The notes: a model not told the origin generated them from the sequence alone. A stretch of DNA of 64,000 nucleotides from Streptomyces sp. S4.7 (GCF_010384365.1 NZ_CP048397.1:5518001-5582000), one strand, 5' to 3'; shown: positions 21,401-29,164, counted from the first letter of the stretch. Made by a program: numbers and translations.

Positions 21401-22369
21401 GAGCGGTGCCGTCAGCTCCTCGGCGTTGCCGCCCATCGACTCGTACAGGGCGTCGAAGGAGGCGAGGGCGTTGTCGCCCTTGGTGGCCGCCGCCAGACCG
21501 TAGAGCCGGTCGTTCTCGTTGAGATCGCCCTTCTCCTTGGGAGAGGCGGGCAGCGCGGAGGCGATGATCGCGCGCTGGATCGACGCGTACTCCTTGGCGG
21601 AGGAGAAGGCCGCCAGGGCGCGGGTGCGCTTGATCATGTCCGGGTTGCTGGTCGCCTGCGCCATGTCCTGCGAGAGGCTCAGCAGCGAGTCGATGAGACC
21701 GCTGTACGCGTCGACCGTCAGGGAGTGCGTGGCTTCCGTGTCGTACGCGTCCTTGCGGATTTCCTGGATCTTGTTGACCTGGGTCGCGATCTGGCTGACG
21801 TTGGCGCGGATCGACTCCAGCGCCTGGTCGCCGTCGGTGTTCCCGATGTCGACAGTGGCGCCGAGGAAGGCCTTCTTGGCGCGGTCCGTCTTGGTGCGGC
21901 GGTCCTGGACCTTGAAGTCCTTGGGGTTCGCGCCGTTGGTGAGCGGACCTGCCGACTCGTCACGCTCCGCCTGGAGCGCGGCGGCGAGGCTGGTCGCCTC
22001 CTTGGTCATCTTGGTCAGCAGCTGCATGTGCTCCAGCTGCTGCATGTCGTTCATGGACTCGTTGATACGCAGTCCGCCCAGCGTGGTGGCCGCGACCACC
22101 GGCAGGGTGAGCAGTGCCACCAGACGGGTACTGATGCGCCAGTTGCGCAGCGCTATTCGCGAACCCGCGTCGGTCGACGCCGACTTGGGGGCGGGGTTCG
22201 GGGTGTCGCCACCAGGTGCCGCACCGGACTTGGCGCCCCGGTCGCCACCCTCGCCGGCCTGACCCGGGCCCGGGTTCTGGGTGTGCTGGGGCGAGGAGCC
22301 GCGGTCGGTTCCGCCGCGGGGCTCCTGCTCCGCCGCAGCGCTGCTATCCCTCTTGAAACGTCCCTGCAC
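18476..22369 (-). CDS. cvnA1: conservon sensor histidine kinase-like protein CvnA, first conservon
   Basis: 1297 residues from the GTG at 22369 (VQGRFKRDSS..., the N-terminus I expect for this family); an upstream frame start at 22498 adds 43 unlikely residues. Order: Ser/Gly/Pro-rich tail; membrane helix near 75-95 (ALLTLPVVAATTLGGL); NIT-type sensor domain; second membrane helix (GALILVVLGVSLVGAFVVA); HAMP; LDHLATRMRRNGENLLVLAG; GHKL ATPase with ELLENATSFSSP near 616. A disordered Pro/Gly/Gln-rich tail of about 550 residues includes repeats of the type NGPNGADFGQ and ends in VSRAPDDVRGRLTNLRRGI. Confidence 0.92.
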   Translation of the reverse strand: MQGRFKRDSSAAAEQEPRGGTDRGSSPQHTQNPGPGQAGEGGDRGAKSGAAPGGDTPNPAPKSASTDAGSRIALRNWRISTRLVALLTLPVVAATTLGGLRINESMNDMQQLEHMQLLTKMTKEATSLAAALQAERDESAGPLTNGANPKDFKVQDRRTKTDRAKKAFLGATVDIGNTDGDQALESIRANVSQIATQVNKIQEIRKDAYDTEATHSLTVDAYSGLIDSLLSLSQDMAQATSNPDMIKRTRALAAFSSAKEYASIQRAIIASALPASPKEKGDLNENDRLYGLAAATKGDNALASFDALYESMGGNAEELTAPLSGKGNPEINAADEYADRVLGISGGLEGRPNRSYLDWTDQASAKINAMNIIEQTLLGEMENKARQLREKSQQDALINGALILVVLGVSLVGAFVVARSMIRSLRRLQETATKVAQDRLPELVKQLSEADPQDVDTSVKSVGVHSRDEIGKVAAAFDDVHREAVRLAAEQALLRGNVNAMFTNLSRRSQGLIQRQLSLISELESREADPDQLSSLFKLDHLATRMRRNGENLLVLAGEEPGRRWTRPVPLVDVLRAAASEVEQYERIELASVPTTEVAGRVVNDLVHLLAELLENATSFSSPQTKVRVTGHALPDGRVLVEIHDTGIGLSPEDLAAINERLASPPTVDVSVSRRMGLFVVGRLSLRHGIRIQLRPSDSGGTTALVMLPVDVANGGKKMPPRPGAGAQNGAGGQGPAGQGGLGGGQQSGIAAGLAGGAAGAGRLATPPSRGQVGAGTGPRAALPARNGAQSGLPTRPQQSGPPQDPQRQGSGQGSDQPSLFGTSPREQGAPGRPGGQGGPGPSGPVPQAGGRLARPGQSLSSPNGRGGPGNRDRGGFPQGANASAGGPPPVDRGRQLPPPGGPRAELPGGNPQPPQRPQRPGTTSWGGQQPPAPQRFSPDAPRGHEEPETTGQFAVPSAGQGPGSTAEFQRPDFDGPRPDLNTLNTGADGAGGGNGFGDTGSHQLPNSGDVNGGWQDQGQGSTAQFPRPDFNAPRPPAPGAAPGSPGVDLFGQTPPPGQGRPGTDQNQAQGRPAFGQNGPNGADFGQNGPNGADFDAPRPPVGELPQQPQPEALPPAGPGDGRTPLFDTLETNWFHGQQNGGSGRPDQPEGPEQRPAPPQYSPEGLPDRPASSPPPMPQRQPANGNANGNGAVTSSWRTSPNDELVRQAERVKKPAAGGITTSGLPRRVPRANLVPGTAQEQSNQTGPQVSRAPDDVRGRLTNLRRGIQQGRQAGGRTADSSTTGSFNLGPSHQQER

Positions 22370-22948
22370 TAGCGTCGCAACCTCTGGACCAGGCGTCCCC
22401 CCGCAGTACGGCGGAACGGTGTCGGCGTCGTGGAGCGCAGAGTGCGCTCCAAGGTGGTCGTTGAGTGACCGGCGATGCTCCCCTTCCCCGCATGCCACTC
22501 GGCGCCGCGTCGCGCCTTTACGCGCCGGCCTGAAGAACCCGCGGCGGTGCGTGGAATTCCAGCACAGAGCCGGATCTCCAACAAGGGCCGCGTACCGGGC
22601 TGTGACCTGGGTGACGCGTTGTGAGTGGGGTGTGACGATCGGTAGAAGCCGATCGGGGAGGAAACGGACTTCTTGTGACGAGTCCCTGACAGTCGGGGGG
22701 TGCCCCAGTCCTGATGATCAGGAGCGGAATGGAGGGTTCGATAGGGCAATGTCCGTTTCCGTAGGTCTCGACCTCTGTCCGTGATGGGCGAAATGCCCGG
22801 CAGGTCGTGAGCAAACTCACACGGAGATCGTTGCTGCATCAGGGCTCTGGCGGGGAATTACGTGTTTAGCCTGACGCTTTACAGAGATGACACATCTGAC
22901 AACCGGTGCTCGTGGGCACCCGTATCCCGACAAGGTCTGAAACAACCG
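22370..22948. other. divergent intergenic region upstream of first conservon
   Basis: About 580 bp between cvnA and the small repeat-protein gene, with opposite transcription on either side. It must contain both promoters. I see no strong repeat, RNA fold or additional gene in it. Confidence 0.5.
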
Positions 22949-23125
22949 ATGAAGACGACGAAGCTGTTCCGCAACACCGCCAACCCCCGCCGCACCACGC
23001 TGGCGAACCTGGAAGACGCCGGGGAGCTCCTCCCGCCCGTGCAGCCGGAACACTCCGTCGACCTGCCGCTGCGCACGGCCAACCCGCGGCGTACGACGCT
23101 GATCGACGCCCCCGTCGCACCCTAG
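22949..23125 (+). CDS. 58-residue protein with two TANPRRTTL repeats
   Basis: I do not recognise the family. The nine-residue block TANPRRTTL occurs at residues 10-18 and again at 43-51, separated by an acidic/Pro linker (EDAGELLPPVQPEHSVDLP). The two DNA copies differ at several third codon positions while the peptide is unchanged, which argues for a real, selected protein. No signal peptide or membrane segment is visible. The chosen ATG is preceded only weakly (AAGG, long spacing); an earlier GTG at 22862 is possible. It lies between divergent cvnA and the FAH-type gene and may be a short peptide or adaptor substrate. Confidence 0.65.
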   Translation: MKTTKLFRNTANPRRTTLANLEDAGELLPPVQPEHSVDLPLRTANPRRTTLIDAPVAP

Positions 23126-23246
23126 GGCACGGCCCGCGGCGCCCACGCACCGCGTCGGCCACCGGCCCCCACCGCGCTAGCCTGAGACGTCCTGAGACGT
23201 ATGGTCTCCAGCCAGCCAGCAGCAAAGTGAGGGGCGACAGCATCCC

Positions 23247-24047
23247 GTGCGCATCGCCAGATTCTCCATCGACGGCAATGTCGCCTTCGGCGCGGTCGAG
23301 GAGGACGGCACCGGCGGTACGGCCGCCGGCCTCGTCCTCGACATCATCAAGGGCATTCCGTACGCCGACTTCGAGCTCTCCGGCACCAAGGTCCCGCTGA
23401 GCAAGGTCCGCCTGCTCCCGCCCGTGCTCCCCAACAAGGTCGTGGGCGTCGGCCGCAACTACGCGGCCCACGCGGCGGAGCTCGGCAACGAGGTGCCCGA
23501 ATCGCCGGTCGTCTTCTTCAAGCCGACCACCTCGGTCATCGGCTCCGGCGACGACGTCGAGTACCCCTCGTTCTCCGAGGACCTTCACTACGAGGCCGAA
23601 CTGGCCGTGGTCATCGGCCGGATGTGCCGCGAGGTGCCCCGCGAGCGCGTCAAGGACGTCATCCTCGGGTTCACCTGCGCCAACGACGTCACCGCGCGCG
23701 ACACCCAGAAGCGTGAGAACCAGTGGGCCCGCGCCAAGGGCTTCGACACCTCCTGCCCGCTCGGCCCCTGGGTGGAGACCTCCATCGGCCTGCCGGCCGT
23801 CGCCGACGGCCTCGCCGTCCAGTGCACCGTCAACGGCGAACAGCGCCAGCTCGGCAGCACGAGTGACATGGTCCGCTCCGTGGAGGACCTCGTCGTCCAC
23901 ATCACCGAGGCCATGACGCTGCTGCCCGGCGACGTCATCCTCACGGGCACCCCCGCGGGGGTCGGCCCCCTCAGCGTCGGCGACGAGGTCGCCGTCACCA
24001 TCGAAGGCATCGGCACTCTCACCAACAAGGTGATCAAGCGTGGCTAA
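23247..24047 (+). CDS. fumarylacetoacetate hydrolase-family protein
   Basis: 266 residues with the FAH fold: GRNYAAHAAELG, metal-ligand Glu in HYEAELAVVIGR, NDVTARDTQ, and GTPAGVGPLSVGD near the C-terminus. Members hydrolyse or decarboxylate acylpyruvates or related oxo-diacids with a divalent cation; the substrate here cannot be read from sequence. GTG start with GAGGGG upstream. Its stop overlaps the gltX start by 8 bp, so the two are co-translated, an arrangement I believe is conserved in streptomycetes. Confidence 0.9.
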   Translation: MRIARFSIDGNVAFGAVEEDGTGGTAAGLVLDIIKGIPYADFELSGTKVPLSKVRLLPPVLPNKVVGVGRNYAAHAAELGNEVPESPVVFFKPTTSVIGSGDDVEYPSFSEDLHYEAELAVVIGRMCREVPRERVKDVILGFTCANDVTARDTQKRENQWARAKGFDTSCPLGPWVETSIGLPAVADGLAVQCTVNGEQRQLGSTSDMVRSVEDLVVHITEAMTLLPGDVILTGTPAGVGPLSVGDEVAVTIEGIGTLTNKVIKRG

Positions 24048-25515
24048 CGCGACCGTCCGCGTACGTTTCTGTCCCTCGCCGACCGGCAACCCCCACGTGG
24101 GCCTGGTCCGCACCGCCCTCTTCAACTGGGCGTTCGCCCGCCACCACGGCGGCACCCTGGTCCTGCGCATCGAGGACACCGACGCCGCGCGCGACTCCGA
24201 GGAGTCGTACGAGCAGCTCCTCGACTCGCTGCGCTGGCTCGGCCTCGACTGGGACGAGGGCCCCGAGGTGGGCGGCGCGCACGCGCCGTACCGCCAGTCC
24301 CAGCGGATGGACATCTACCGGGACGTCGCCGAGCAGCTGCTCGCCGCCGGCCACGCGTACCACTGCTACTGCACCACCGAGGAGCTGGAGGTCCGCCGCG
24401 ACGCCGCGCGCGCCGCCGGCCGCCCCTCCGGGTACGACGGCCACTGCCGCGACCTCAGCGCCGCGCAGAAGGCGGCGTACGAGACGGAGGGCCGCACCTC
24501 CATCGTCCGCTTCCGGATGCCCGACGGGCCGATCACCTTCACCGACCTGGTCCGCGGCGAGCTGACCTTCACGCCGGAGAACGTGCCCGACTACGGCATC
24601 GTCCGCGCCAACGGGGCGCCGCTCTACACGCTCGTCAACCCGGTCGACGACGCGCTGATGGAGATCACCCACGTCCTGCGCGGCGAGGACCTGCTCTCCT
24701 CGACCCCCCGTCAGATCGCGCTCTACCAGGCGCTGATGGGCCTCGGCGTGGCCCACTTCGTGCCGCAGTTCGGGCACCTGCCGTATGTGATGGGCGAGGG
24801 CAACAAGAAGCTCTCCAAGCGAGACCCGCAGGCCTCGCTGAACCTCTACCGCGAGCGCGGCTTCCTGCCCGACGGTCTGCTCAACTACCTGTCCCTGCTG
24901 GGCTGGTCGTTCTCCGCTGACCAGGACGTCTTCTCCCGCGCGGAGATGGTCGGGGCCTTCGAGATCACGGATGTCAACGCCAACCCGGCGCGCTTCGACC
25001 TGAAGAAGGCCGAGGCGATCAACGCCGACCACATCCGGCAGCTGGATGTGAAGACCTTCATGGAGGCGTGCGCCCCCTGGCTGCGGGCCCCGTACGCCAG
25101 CTGGGCTCCGGAGGACTTCGACCAGGCGGCCTTCGAGGCGATCGCCCCGTACGCGCAGACCCGTGTGACGGTCCTGTCGGACATCACGGCCAACGTGGAC
25201 TTCCTGTTCCTCGCCGAGCCCGTCGAGGACGAGGCGTCCTGGGCGAAGGCGATGAAGGGCGAACCGGCGGCCCTGCTCACCACGGCCCGCGCGAAGCTCG
25301 CGGACGCGGACTGGTCGAGCGCCGAGTCGCTGAAGAACGCGGTCCTCGCGGCCGGCGAGGAGCACGGGCTCAAGCTCGGCAAGGCCCAGGCCCCGGTCCG
25401 CGTCGCTGTCACCGGCCGCACCGTGGGCCTGCCGCTCTTCGAGTCCCTGGAGATCCTGGGCAAGGAGCGCACGCTGCGGCGCATCGACGCCGCGCTCGCC
25501 AAGCTCGCGGCCTGA
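24040..25515 (+). CDS. gltX: glutamyl-tRNA synthetase
   Basis: 491 residues, class I aminoacyl-tRNA synthetase. The HIGH-type motif is in PSPTGNPHVG near residue 12-21, LRIEDTD follows, and the KMSKS-type loop is KKLSKRD near residue 255. The C-terminal anticodon-binding helical domain is complete. Streptomycetes lack GlnRS, so this enzyme is expected to charge tRNA-Glu and also to misacylate tRNA-Gln for the GatCAB amidotransferase. Genes for both tRNAs lie 1.6 kb downstream. GTG start overlapping the preceding stop. Confidence 0.96.
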   Translation: MANATVRVRFCPSPTGNPHVGLVRTALFNWAFARHHGGTLVLRIEDTDAARDSEESYEQLLDSLRWLGLDWDEGPEVGGAHAPYRQSQRMDIYRDVAEQLLAAGHAYHCYCTTEELEVRRDAARAAGRPSGYDGHCRDLSAAQKAAYETEGRTSIVRFRMPDGPITFTDLVRGELTFTPENVPDYGIVRANGAPLYTLVNPVDDALMEITHVLRGEDLLSSTPRQIALYQALMGLGVAHFVPQFGHLPYVMGEGNKKLSKRDPQASLNLYRERGFLPDGLLNYLSLLGWSFSADQDVFSRAEMVGAFEITDVNANPARFDLKKAEAINADHIRQLDVKTFMEACAPWLRAPYASWAPEDFDQAAFEAIAPYAQTRVTVLSDITANVDFLFLAEPVEDEASWAKAMKGEPAALLTTARAKLADADWSSAESLKNAVLAAGEEHGLKLGKAQAPVRVAVTGRTVGLPLFESLEILGKERTLRRIDAALAKLAA

Positions 25516-25627
25516 CGGGTCGACGCGCCGACGCGCGAACTCCGCCCGATCGGTACGACACGTGGGCCCGGCGACCGGACGCCGCCGGGCCCACATCCAC
25601 GCTTCACAGGAACAACGGGGGACAACG

Positions 25628-26305
25628 GTGCGGAAGTTGATACGAAGAGGCCTCCCGGCGATGCTGCTGGTCGCCCTGGTGACCGGGTGCTCGTCCGACT
25701 CGGACCCCGGCTCGGACTCGGGCCCCGGGTCCGGCTCCGACCGCAAGGGCGCCGACGGCGCGGACGCCGCCGCGTCGCCCGCCCACGACGCCTCGAAGAC
25801 CGCCGAGAAGGGCGAGACGATCGGCGCCGCCAGATCCCCCTGCGCCCTGCCGGTGAGCTTCGCGCTGGCCGCGAAGTGGACGGCGGAAGCGGTCGAGAGC
25901 GACGCCGCAGCCGACGCCGCGCTCGCGGAGCTGGCCCGGCAGGGCCCGGTGGAGATGGCCTGTGAGATCGACGCGAAGCCGGCCGGCAACATCGGCTACC
26001 TCCGTGTCTGGACCGCGGACACCACCGACTCCACCCCGCGCGAGGTACTCGAAGCGTTCGTGGCGGCGGACAAGACGGCCGGCGACGCCGAGTACCAGGA
26101 GACGAAGGCCGGCTCCCTGCCCGCGGCGGAGGTGGGCTACACCACCACCAGCGAGGTGCTCGACGAGTCGAAGAAGGAACGGGCCCTGGCGGTCACCACC
26201 CCCAAGGGCGTGGCACTGATCCACCTCGGCGGCCTGGACAGCGGGGAACACGACGCCATGCTCCCGGCCTTCGAGCTGGCCAGGAAGACCCTGCGCGCGA
26301 ACTGA
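25628..26305 (+). CDS. secreted lipoprotein, function unknown
   Basis: 225 residues from GTG with a GGGGG ribosome site; longer frame starts would bury the lipoprotein signal. Signal LLVALVTGC gives a lipobox with Cys21. A Ser/Asp/Gly-rich linker follows (about 22-60), then a mixed alpha/beta region containing two or three cysteines. I do not recognise a family. It is flanked by gltX and a HAD hydrolase on the same strand. Confidence 0.75.
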   Translation: MRKLIRRGLPAMLLVALVTGCSSDSDPGSDSGPGSGSDRKGADGADAAASPAHDASKTAEKGETIGAARSPCALPVSFALAAKWTAEAVESDAAADAALAELARQGPVEMACEIDAKPAGNIGYLRVWTADTTDSTPREVLEAFVAADKTAGDAEYQETKAGSLPAAEVGYTTTSEVLDESKKERALAVTTPKGVALIHLGGLDSGEHDAMLPAFELARKTLRAN

Positions 26306-26335
26306 TCCCCCGAGGCCCTCGGCGGAGCCGATACC

Positions 26336-27067
26336 GTGACCGACATGCCGATCCGCGCCGTCGTCTGGGACATCGACGACACCCTCTTCGACTACACCAC
26401 CGCCGACCGCGCCGGTATGCGGCTGCATCTCGCGGCCGAAGGGCTCGCCGGCCGCTTCGGCACCGTCGAGCGGGCCCTGGCGCACTGGCGTGAGATCACC
26501 GATGTCCACTGGCTTCGGTTCGCCGACGGGGAGACGACCTTCCAAGGACAGCGACGGGACCGCGTCAGGCAGTTCCTCGGTACGGAGGCGCTCGACGACA
26601 CCGACGCCGACGCCTGGTTCGACCGCTACGTCGCACACTACGAGTCCGCCTGGAAGCTCTTTCCCGACGCCCTTCCCGTGCTGGACTCGCTGGCCCCCGA
26701 CTACCGTCAGGCCGCGCTCTCCAATTCGAGCCTCCACAACCAGGACCGCAAGCTCCGTGCCCTCGGCGTACGGGACTACTTCGAGACGGTCCTGTGCGCC
26801 GCCGAACTCGGTGTCTCCAAGCCCGCCGCCGCCGCCTTCCACGCGGCCTGCGACGCCCTGGAACTCGACCCGGCCGAGGTCGTCTACGTGGGGAACGAAC
26901 CGGACATCGACGCCGGCGGCGCCACTGCCGCCGGACTGGCCGGAGTCTGGCTCGACCGGGGGCGGCTCGGCGGGCGCCCCGAGCTCGTGACGATCAACGA
27001 TCTGAACCGCCTGCCCGCCCTGCTGCGCGGTGATACTCGTTTTGGAGCGCCGTCCCCCATCGGGTAA
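26336..27067 (+). CDS. HAD-superfamily hydrolase
   Basis: 243 residues, Rossmann-like HAD phosphatase. Nucleophile motif DIDDTLFDY near residue 12, motif II SNSS, Lys in GVSKPAAAAF, and the acidic metal motif VYVGNEPDIDAGGA. A helical cap lies between motifs I and II (C1 type). Full length; phosphorylated substrate unknown. GTG start. Its last bases overlap the promoter of the tRNA cluster. Confidence 0.88.
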   Translation: MTDMPIRAVVWDIDDTLFDYTTADRAGMRLHLAAEGLAGRFGTVERALAHWREITDVHWLRFADGETTFQGQRRDRVRQFLGTEALDDTDADAWFDRYVAHYESAWKLFPDALPVLDSLAPDYRQAALSNSSLHNQDRKLRALGVRDYFETVLCAAELGVSKPAAAAFHAACDALELDPAEVVYVGNEPDIDAGGATAAGLAGVWLDRGRLGGRPELVTINDLNRLPALLRGDTRFGAPSPIG

Positions 27068-27070
27068 TGT
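27042..27070 (+). promoter_or_regulatory. promoter of the tRNA cluster
   Basis: -35 TTGGAG and -10 TAATGT separated by exactly 17 bp, about 88 bp before the first tRNA. It overlaps the end of the HAD gene. Confidence 0.6.
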
Positions 27071-27128
27071 TCTTCCTGCGCCGCCCGAGAGATCGCAAGA
27101 TCTGGCCGGAGGGCGCAAACCCAAACAA

Positions 27129-27148
27129 AACCCCCCATGCAGGGGGTT
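27129..27148 (+). other. hairpin before the first tRNA
   Basis: Stem AACCCCC / GGGGGTT with a short loop, followed by a T-rich stretch. It may end read-through from upstream or serve as a processing signal in the tRNA leader. Confidence 0.4.
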
Positions 27149-27157
27149 GAGTTTTGG

Positions 27158-27229
27158 TGGGCTATGGTGTAATTGGCAGCACGACGGTTTCTGGTTCCGT
27201 TAGTCTAGGTTCGAGTCCTGGTAGCCCAG
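27158..27229 (+). tRNA. tRNA-Gln (CTG)
   Basis: 72 nt. Acceptor TGGGCTA/TAGCCCA, anticodon loop TTCTGGT giving CTG, T-arm GGTTCGAGTCC. CCA is not encoded. A U-U opposition closes the anticodon stem. Confidence 0.95.
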
Positions 27230-27248
27230 CGCAGAGTTCTTCTGCAAC

Positions 27249-27321
27249 GCCCCCGTTGTGTAGCGGCCTAGCACGCCGCCCTCTCAAGGCGGTAGCGCCG
27301 GTTCGAATCCGGTCGGGGGTA
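27249..27321 (+). tRNA. tRNA-Glu (CTC), copy 1
   Basis: 73 nt. Acceptor GCCCCCG/CGGGGGT, anticodon stem CCGCC/GGCGG with loop CTCTCAA giving CTC, T-arm GGTTCGAATCC. CCA not encoded. Confidence 0.95.
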
Positions 27322-27382
27322 CAGATCCTTCTCTCCGATTTCTTCGGGTCGCACCCGGACACGTCGATGCAGGATCGCTAGG

Positions 27383-27455
27383 GCCCCCGTTGTGTAGCGG
27401 CCTAGCACGCCGCCCTCTCAAGGCGGTAGCGCCGGTTCGAATCCGGTCGGGGGTA
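27383..27455 (+). tRNA. tRNA-Glu (CTC), copy 2
   Basis: 73 nt, identical to copy 1 over its whole length. Confidence 0.95.
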
Positions 27456-27481
27456 CGCAGTAAGAAAGTCCGAACCACCCT

Positions 27482-27553
27482 TGGGCTATGGTGTAATTGG
27501 CAACACGACGGTTTCTGGTTCCGTTGTTCTAGGTTCGAGTCCTGGTAGCCCAG
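27482..27553 (+). tRNA. tRNA-Gln (CTG), variant copy
   Basis: 72 nt, same anticodon as the first tRNA-Gln but with changes in the D-loop (CAAC for CAGC) and in the variable region (TTGTTC for TTAGTC). Confidence 0.95.
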
Positions 27554-27573
27554 CTTCAACGCTCCATCCGCTG

Positions 27574-27646
27574 GCCCCCGTTGTGTAGCGGCCTAGCACG
27601 CCGCCCTCTCAAGGCGGTAGCGCCGGTTCGAATCCGGTCGGGGGTA
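27574..27646 (+). tRNA. tRNA-Glu (CTC), copy 3
   Basis: 73 nt, identical to copies 1 and 2. It is the last gene of the cluster, 4 bp before the terminator palindrome. Confidence 0.95.
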
Positions 27647-27649
27647 CGT

Positions 27650-27689
27650 GACGAAGAGGCCCTCCGCGATCGCGGAGGGCCTCTTCGTC
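27650..27689. terminator. 40-bp palindromic terminator
   Basis: Perfect 20-bp inverted repeat with no spacer, ending the tRNA cluster and also positioned to end the convergent MerR gene. Confidence 0.85.
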
Positions 27690-27720
27690 TGTCCCGAGCC
27701 GCTCGCCCCGCTCGGCGCGC

Positions 27721-28386
27721 TCAATTCCCCGGACTGTAGCGCCGGTTGGACTCCTCGGCCTCCGCCAGTCGGCGCAGGCTGAGCAGCACCGGTTCGTACA
27801 GCACGGTGAGCGCGACCGCTGCCTCCACCTGCTCGTACGGGTCCCCGTACCGCTCCACCATGTCGATGTCGGTGACGCCGAGCCGGTCGGCGAGCCGCCC
27901 GTACGGCAGCAGGTCCGCGAGCTCGCACGGATAACCGGTCCTGGACAGCCCGGCGATCGCGCCGACCAGGACGCGGTACGCCGCCTCCGAGGCCCCGACC
28001 TCGGCTGCCTGCGTCCAGCCCAGCTCGGCGAACAGCTCCTCGGCCCGGCGCCGCGCGGACTCCGTCTCCTCGTCCAGTTCGCCGGCGTCGAACGCGGCCT
28101 CCGGTGCCCCGTCGCCCGGTAGCGCCCTGATCGCGGCGCCCAGGCGCCTGTGGTGGTCGATGGACTCGTCCTCGATGGCGGTCAGCACCTCACGCGCCGT
28201 GGCGACCGACATCCGGCCCACCTGGATCAGCGCACGCACGAGGCGTAGCCGGCGCAGATGCCCGTCGTCGTACGTGGACTGCGTCGCGGTGACCCGGTGG
28301 CCCGGCCTGAGCAGCCCCTCCCGCAGGTAGTACTTGATCGTGGCGGTGGGTATCCCACTGCGTTCGCTCAGCTCCGCCATGCGCAT
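27721..28386 (-). CDS. MerR family transcriptional regulator
   Basis: 221 residues. The N-terminal MerR winged helix is clear: MRMAELSERSGIPTATIKYY at residues 1-20, then LREGLLRPG and a DDGHLRRLRLVRALIQVG helix. The C-terminal roughly 140 residues are helical and without the cysteine clusters of metal sensors, so an organic ligand is likely. It is transcribed away from a DUF4188 gene across a 44-bp inverted repeat that probably serves both genes. GGAAGG lies upstream of the first ATG. Confidence 0.9.
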   Translation of the reverse strand: MRMAELSERSGIPTATIKYYLREGLLRPGHRVTATQSTYDDGHLRRLRLVRALIQVGRMSVATAREVLTAIEDESIDHHRRLGAAIRALPGDGAPEAAFDAGELDEETESARRRAEELFAELGWTQAAEVGASEAAYRVLVGAIAGLSRTGYPCELADLLPYGRLADRLGVTDIDMVERYGDPYEQVEAAVALTVLYEPVLLSLRRLAEAEESNRRYSPGN

Positions 28387-28403
28387 AGCGCTTGCACCTT
28401 CCT

Positions 28404-28447
28404 TTGGAGAGTGCCACTATCCAATCATGGATAGTGGCACTCTCCAA
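28404..28447. promoter_or_regulatory. 44-bp inverted repeat in the MerR/DUF4188 divergent promoter
   Basis: Perfect 20-bp arms (28404-28423 and 28428-28447) around a 4-bp centre. Position and symmetry make it the likely MerR operator. The length is well beyond the usual MerR dyad. Confidence 0.75.
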
Positions 28448-28501
28448 CGAGAGATGCCGCCGTACCGCCGCCGCCGTGCGGCCGGAAGCAGGGGGAACGT
28501 C

Positions 28502-28984
28502 ATGGGTGCGAAGGTGATCGAAGGGCGGCTGACCGCGGACGCCGAGGGCGACGTCGTCGTCTTCGTCATCGGGATGCGGATCAACAACTTCCGCGCCCTG
28601 CGCAGCTGGTGGCCGGTGTTCACGGCCATGCCGAGAATGCTCAAGGAGCTGTCGCGGGACAAGGAGAGCGGACTCATCGGCTTCCAGCCGCTGCTGGGCT
28701 TCCCCCGGGTGCTCTACGTCGTCCAGTACTGGGACTCGAAGGAGAAGCTGCTCGCGTACGCCTCCGCGCCGGACGGCGAGCACCGCCCCGCGTGGGCGGC
28801 GTTCAATCGCCGCCTCCGCGCCGGCAAGGGCAAGGTGGGCTTCTGGCACGAGACGTACGTGGTCCCGGCCGGCTCGTACGAGAACGTCTACATCAACATG
28901 CCGGCCTTCGGCCTCGCCGCGGCCACGGCGGCGGTCCCGGTCGGCCGCCGCGGCGAGCGCGCGGCCGACCGCCTCGCCTCGTGA
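28502..28984 (+). CDS. DUF4188 domain protein
   Basis: 160 residues from the ATG with GGGGG upstream; an in-frame ATG at 28426 overlaps the inverted repeat and was rejected. The ferredoxin-like DUF4188 pattern is visible: VVVFVIGMRINNFRALRSWWPVF, then LGFPRVLYVVQYWDSKEKLLAYA and FWHETYVVPAGSYENVYINMP. This family resembles small monooxygenases or haem-degrading folds but is uncharacterised. Probably controlled by the adjacent MerR protein, perhaps as part of a response to an organic toxicant. Confidence 0.85.
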   Translation: MGAKVIEGRLTADAEGDVVVFVIGMRINNFRALRSWWPVFTAMPRMLKELSRDKESGLIGFQPLLGFPRVLYVVQYWDSKEKLLAYASAPDGEHRPAWAAFNRRLRAGKGKVGFWHETYVVPAGSYENVYINMPAFGLAAATAAVPVGRRGERAADRLAS

Positions 28985-29046
28985 CTCCGAGAGCTCCGCG
29001 CACGTCCGGAACTTGGCGCACGCTCCGTAGGCCCGCGCTCCACGAG

Positions 29047-29104
29047 ACCCCGCGAGAGCGTGAACTCCGCCCCGTACGGGGCGGAGTTCACGCTCTCGCG
29101 GGGT
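29047..29104. terminator. 58-bp perfect palindrome, bidirectional terminator
   Basis: 29-bp arms with no mismatch and no spacer, between the convergent DUF4188 and ndgR genes. Confidence 0.8.
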
Positions 29105-29164
29105 ACGGCGGCGGCCACGGGCGGCGCCGGGTCACCGTGTGCGACGGTGCGTGACGGCGCGGAC

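Noticed and set aside
19361..22372. Open frame of about 1000 codons on the plus strand across the first cvnA
   Set aside because: It is antisense to a well-supported cvnA gene, has Arg/Gly/Ala/His-rich shadow composition and no ribosome site. High GC keeps the opposite frame open.
27158..27646. tRNA cluster as an integration hotspot
   Set aside because: No integrase or partial tRNA repeat lies beside it; the integrated element uses the CAP gene instead.
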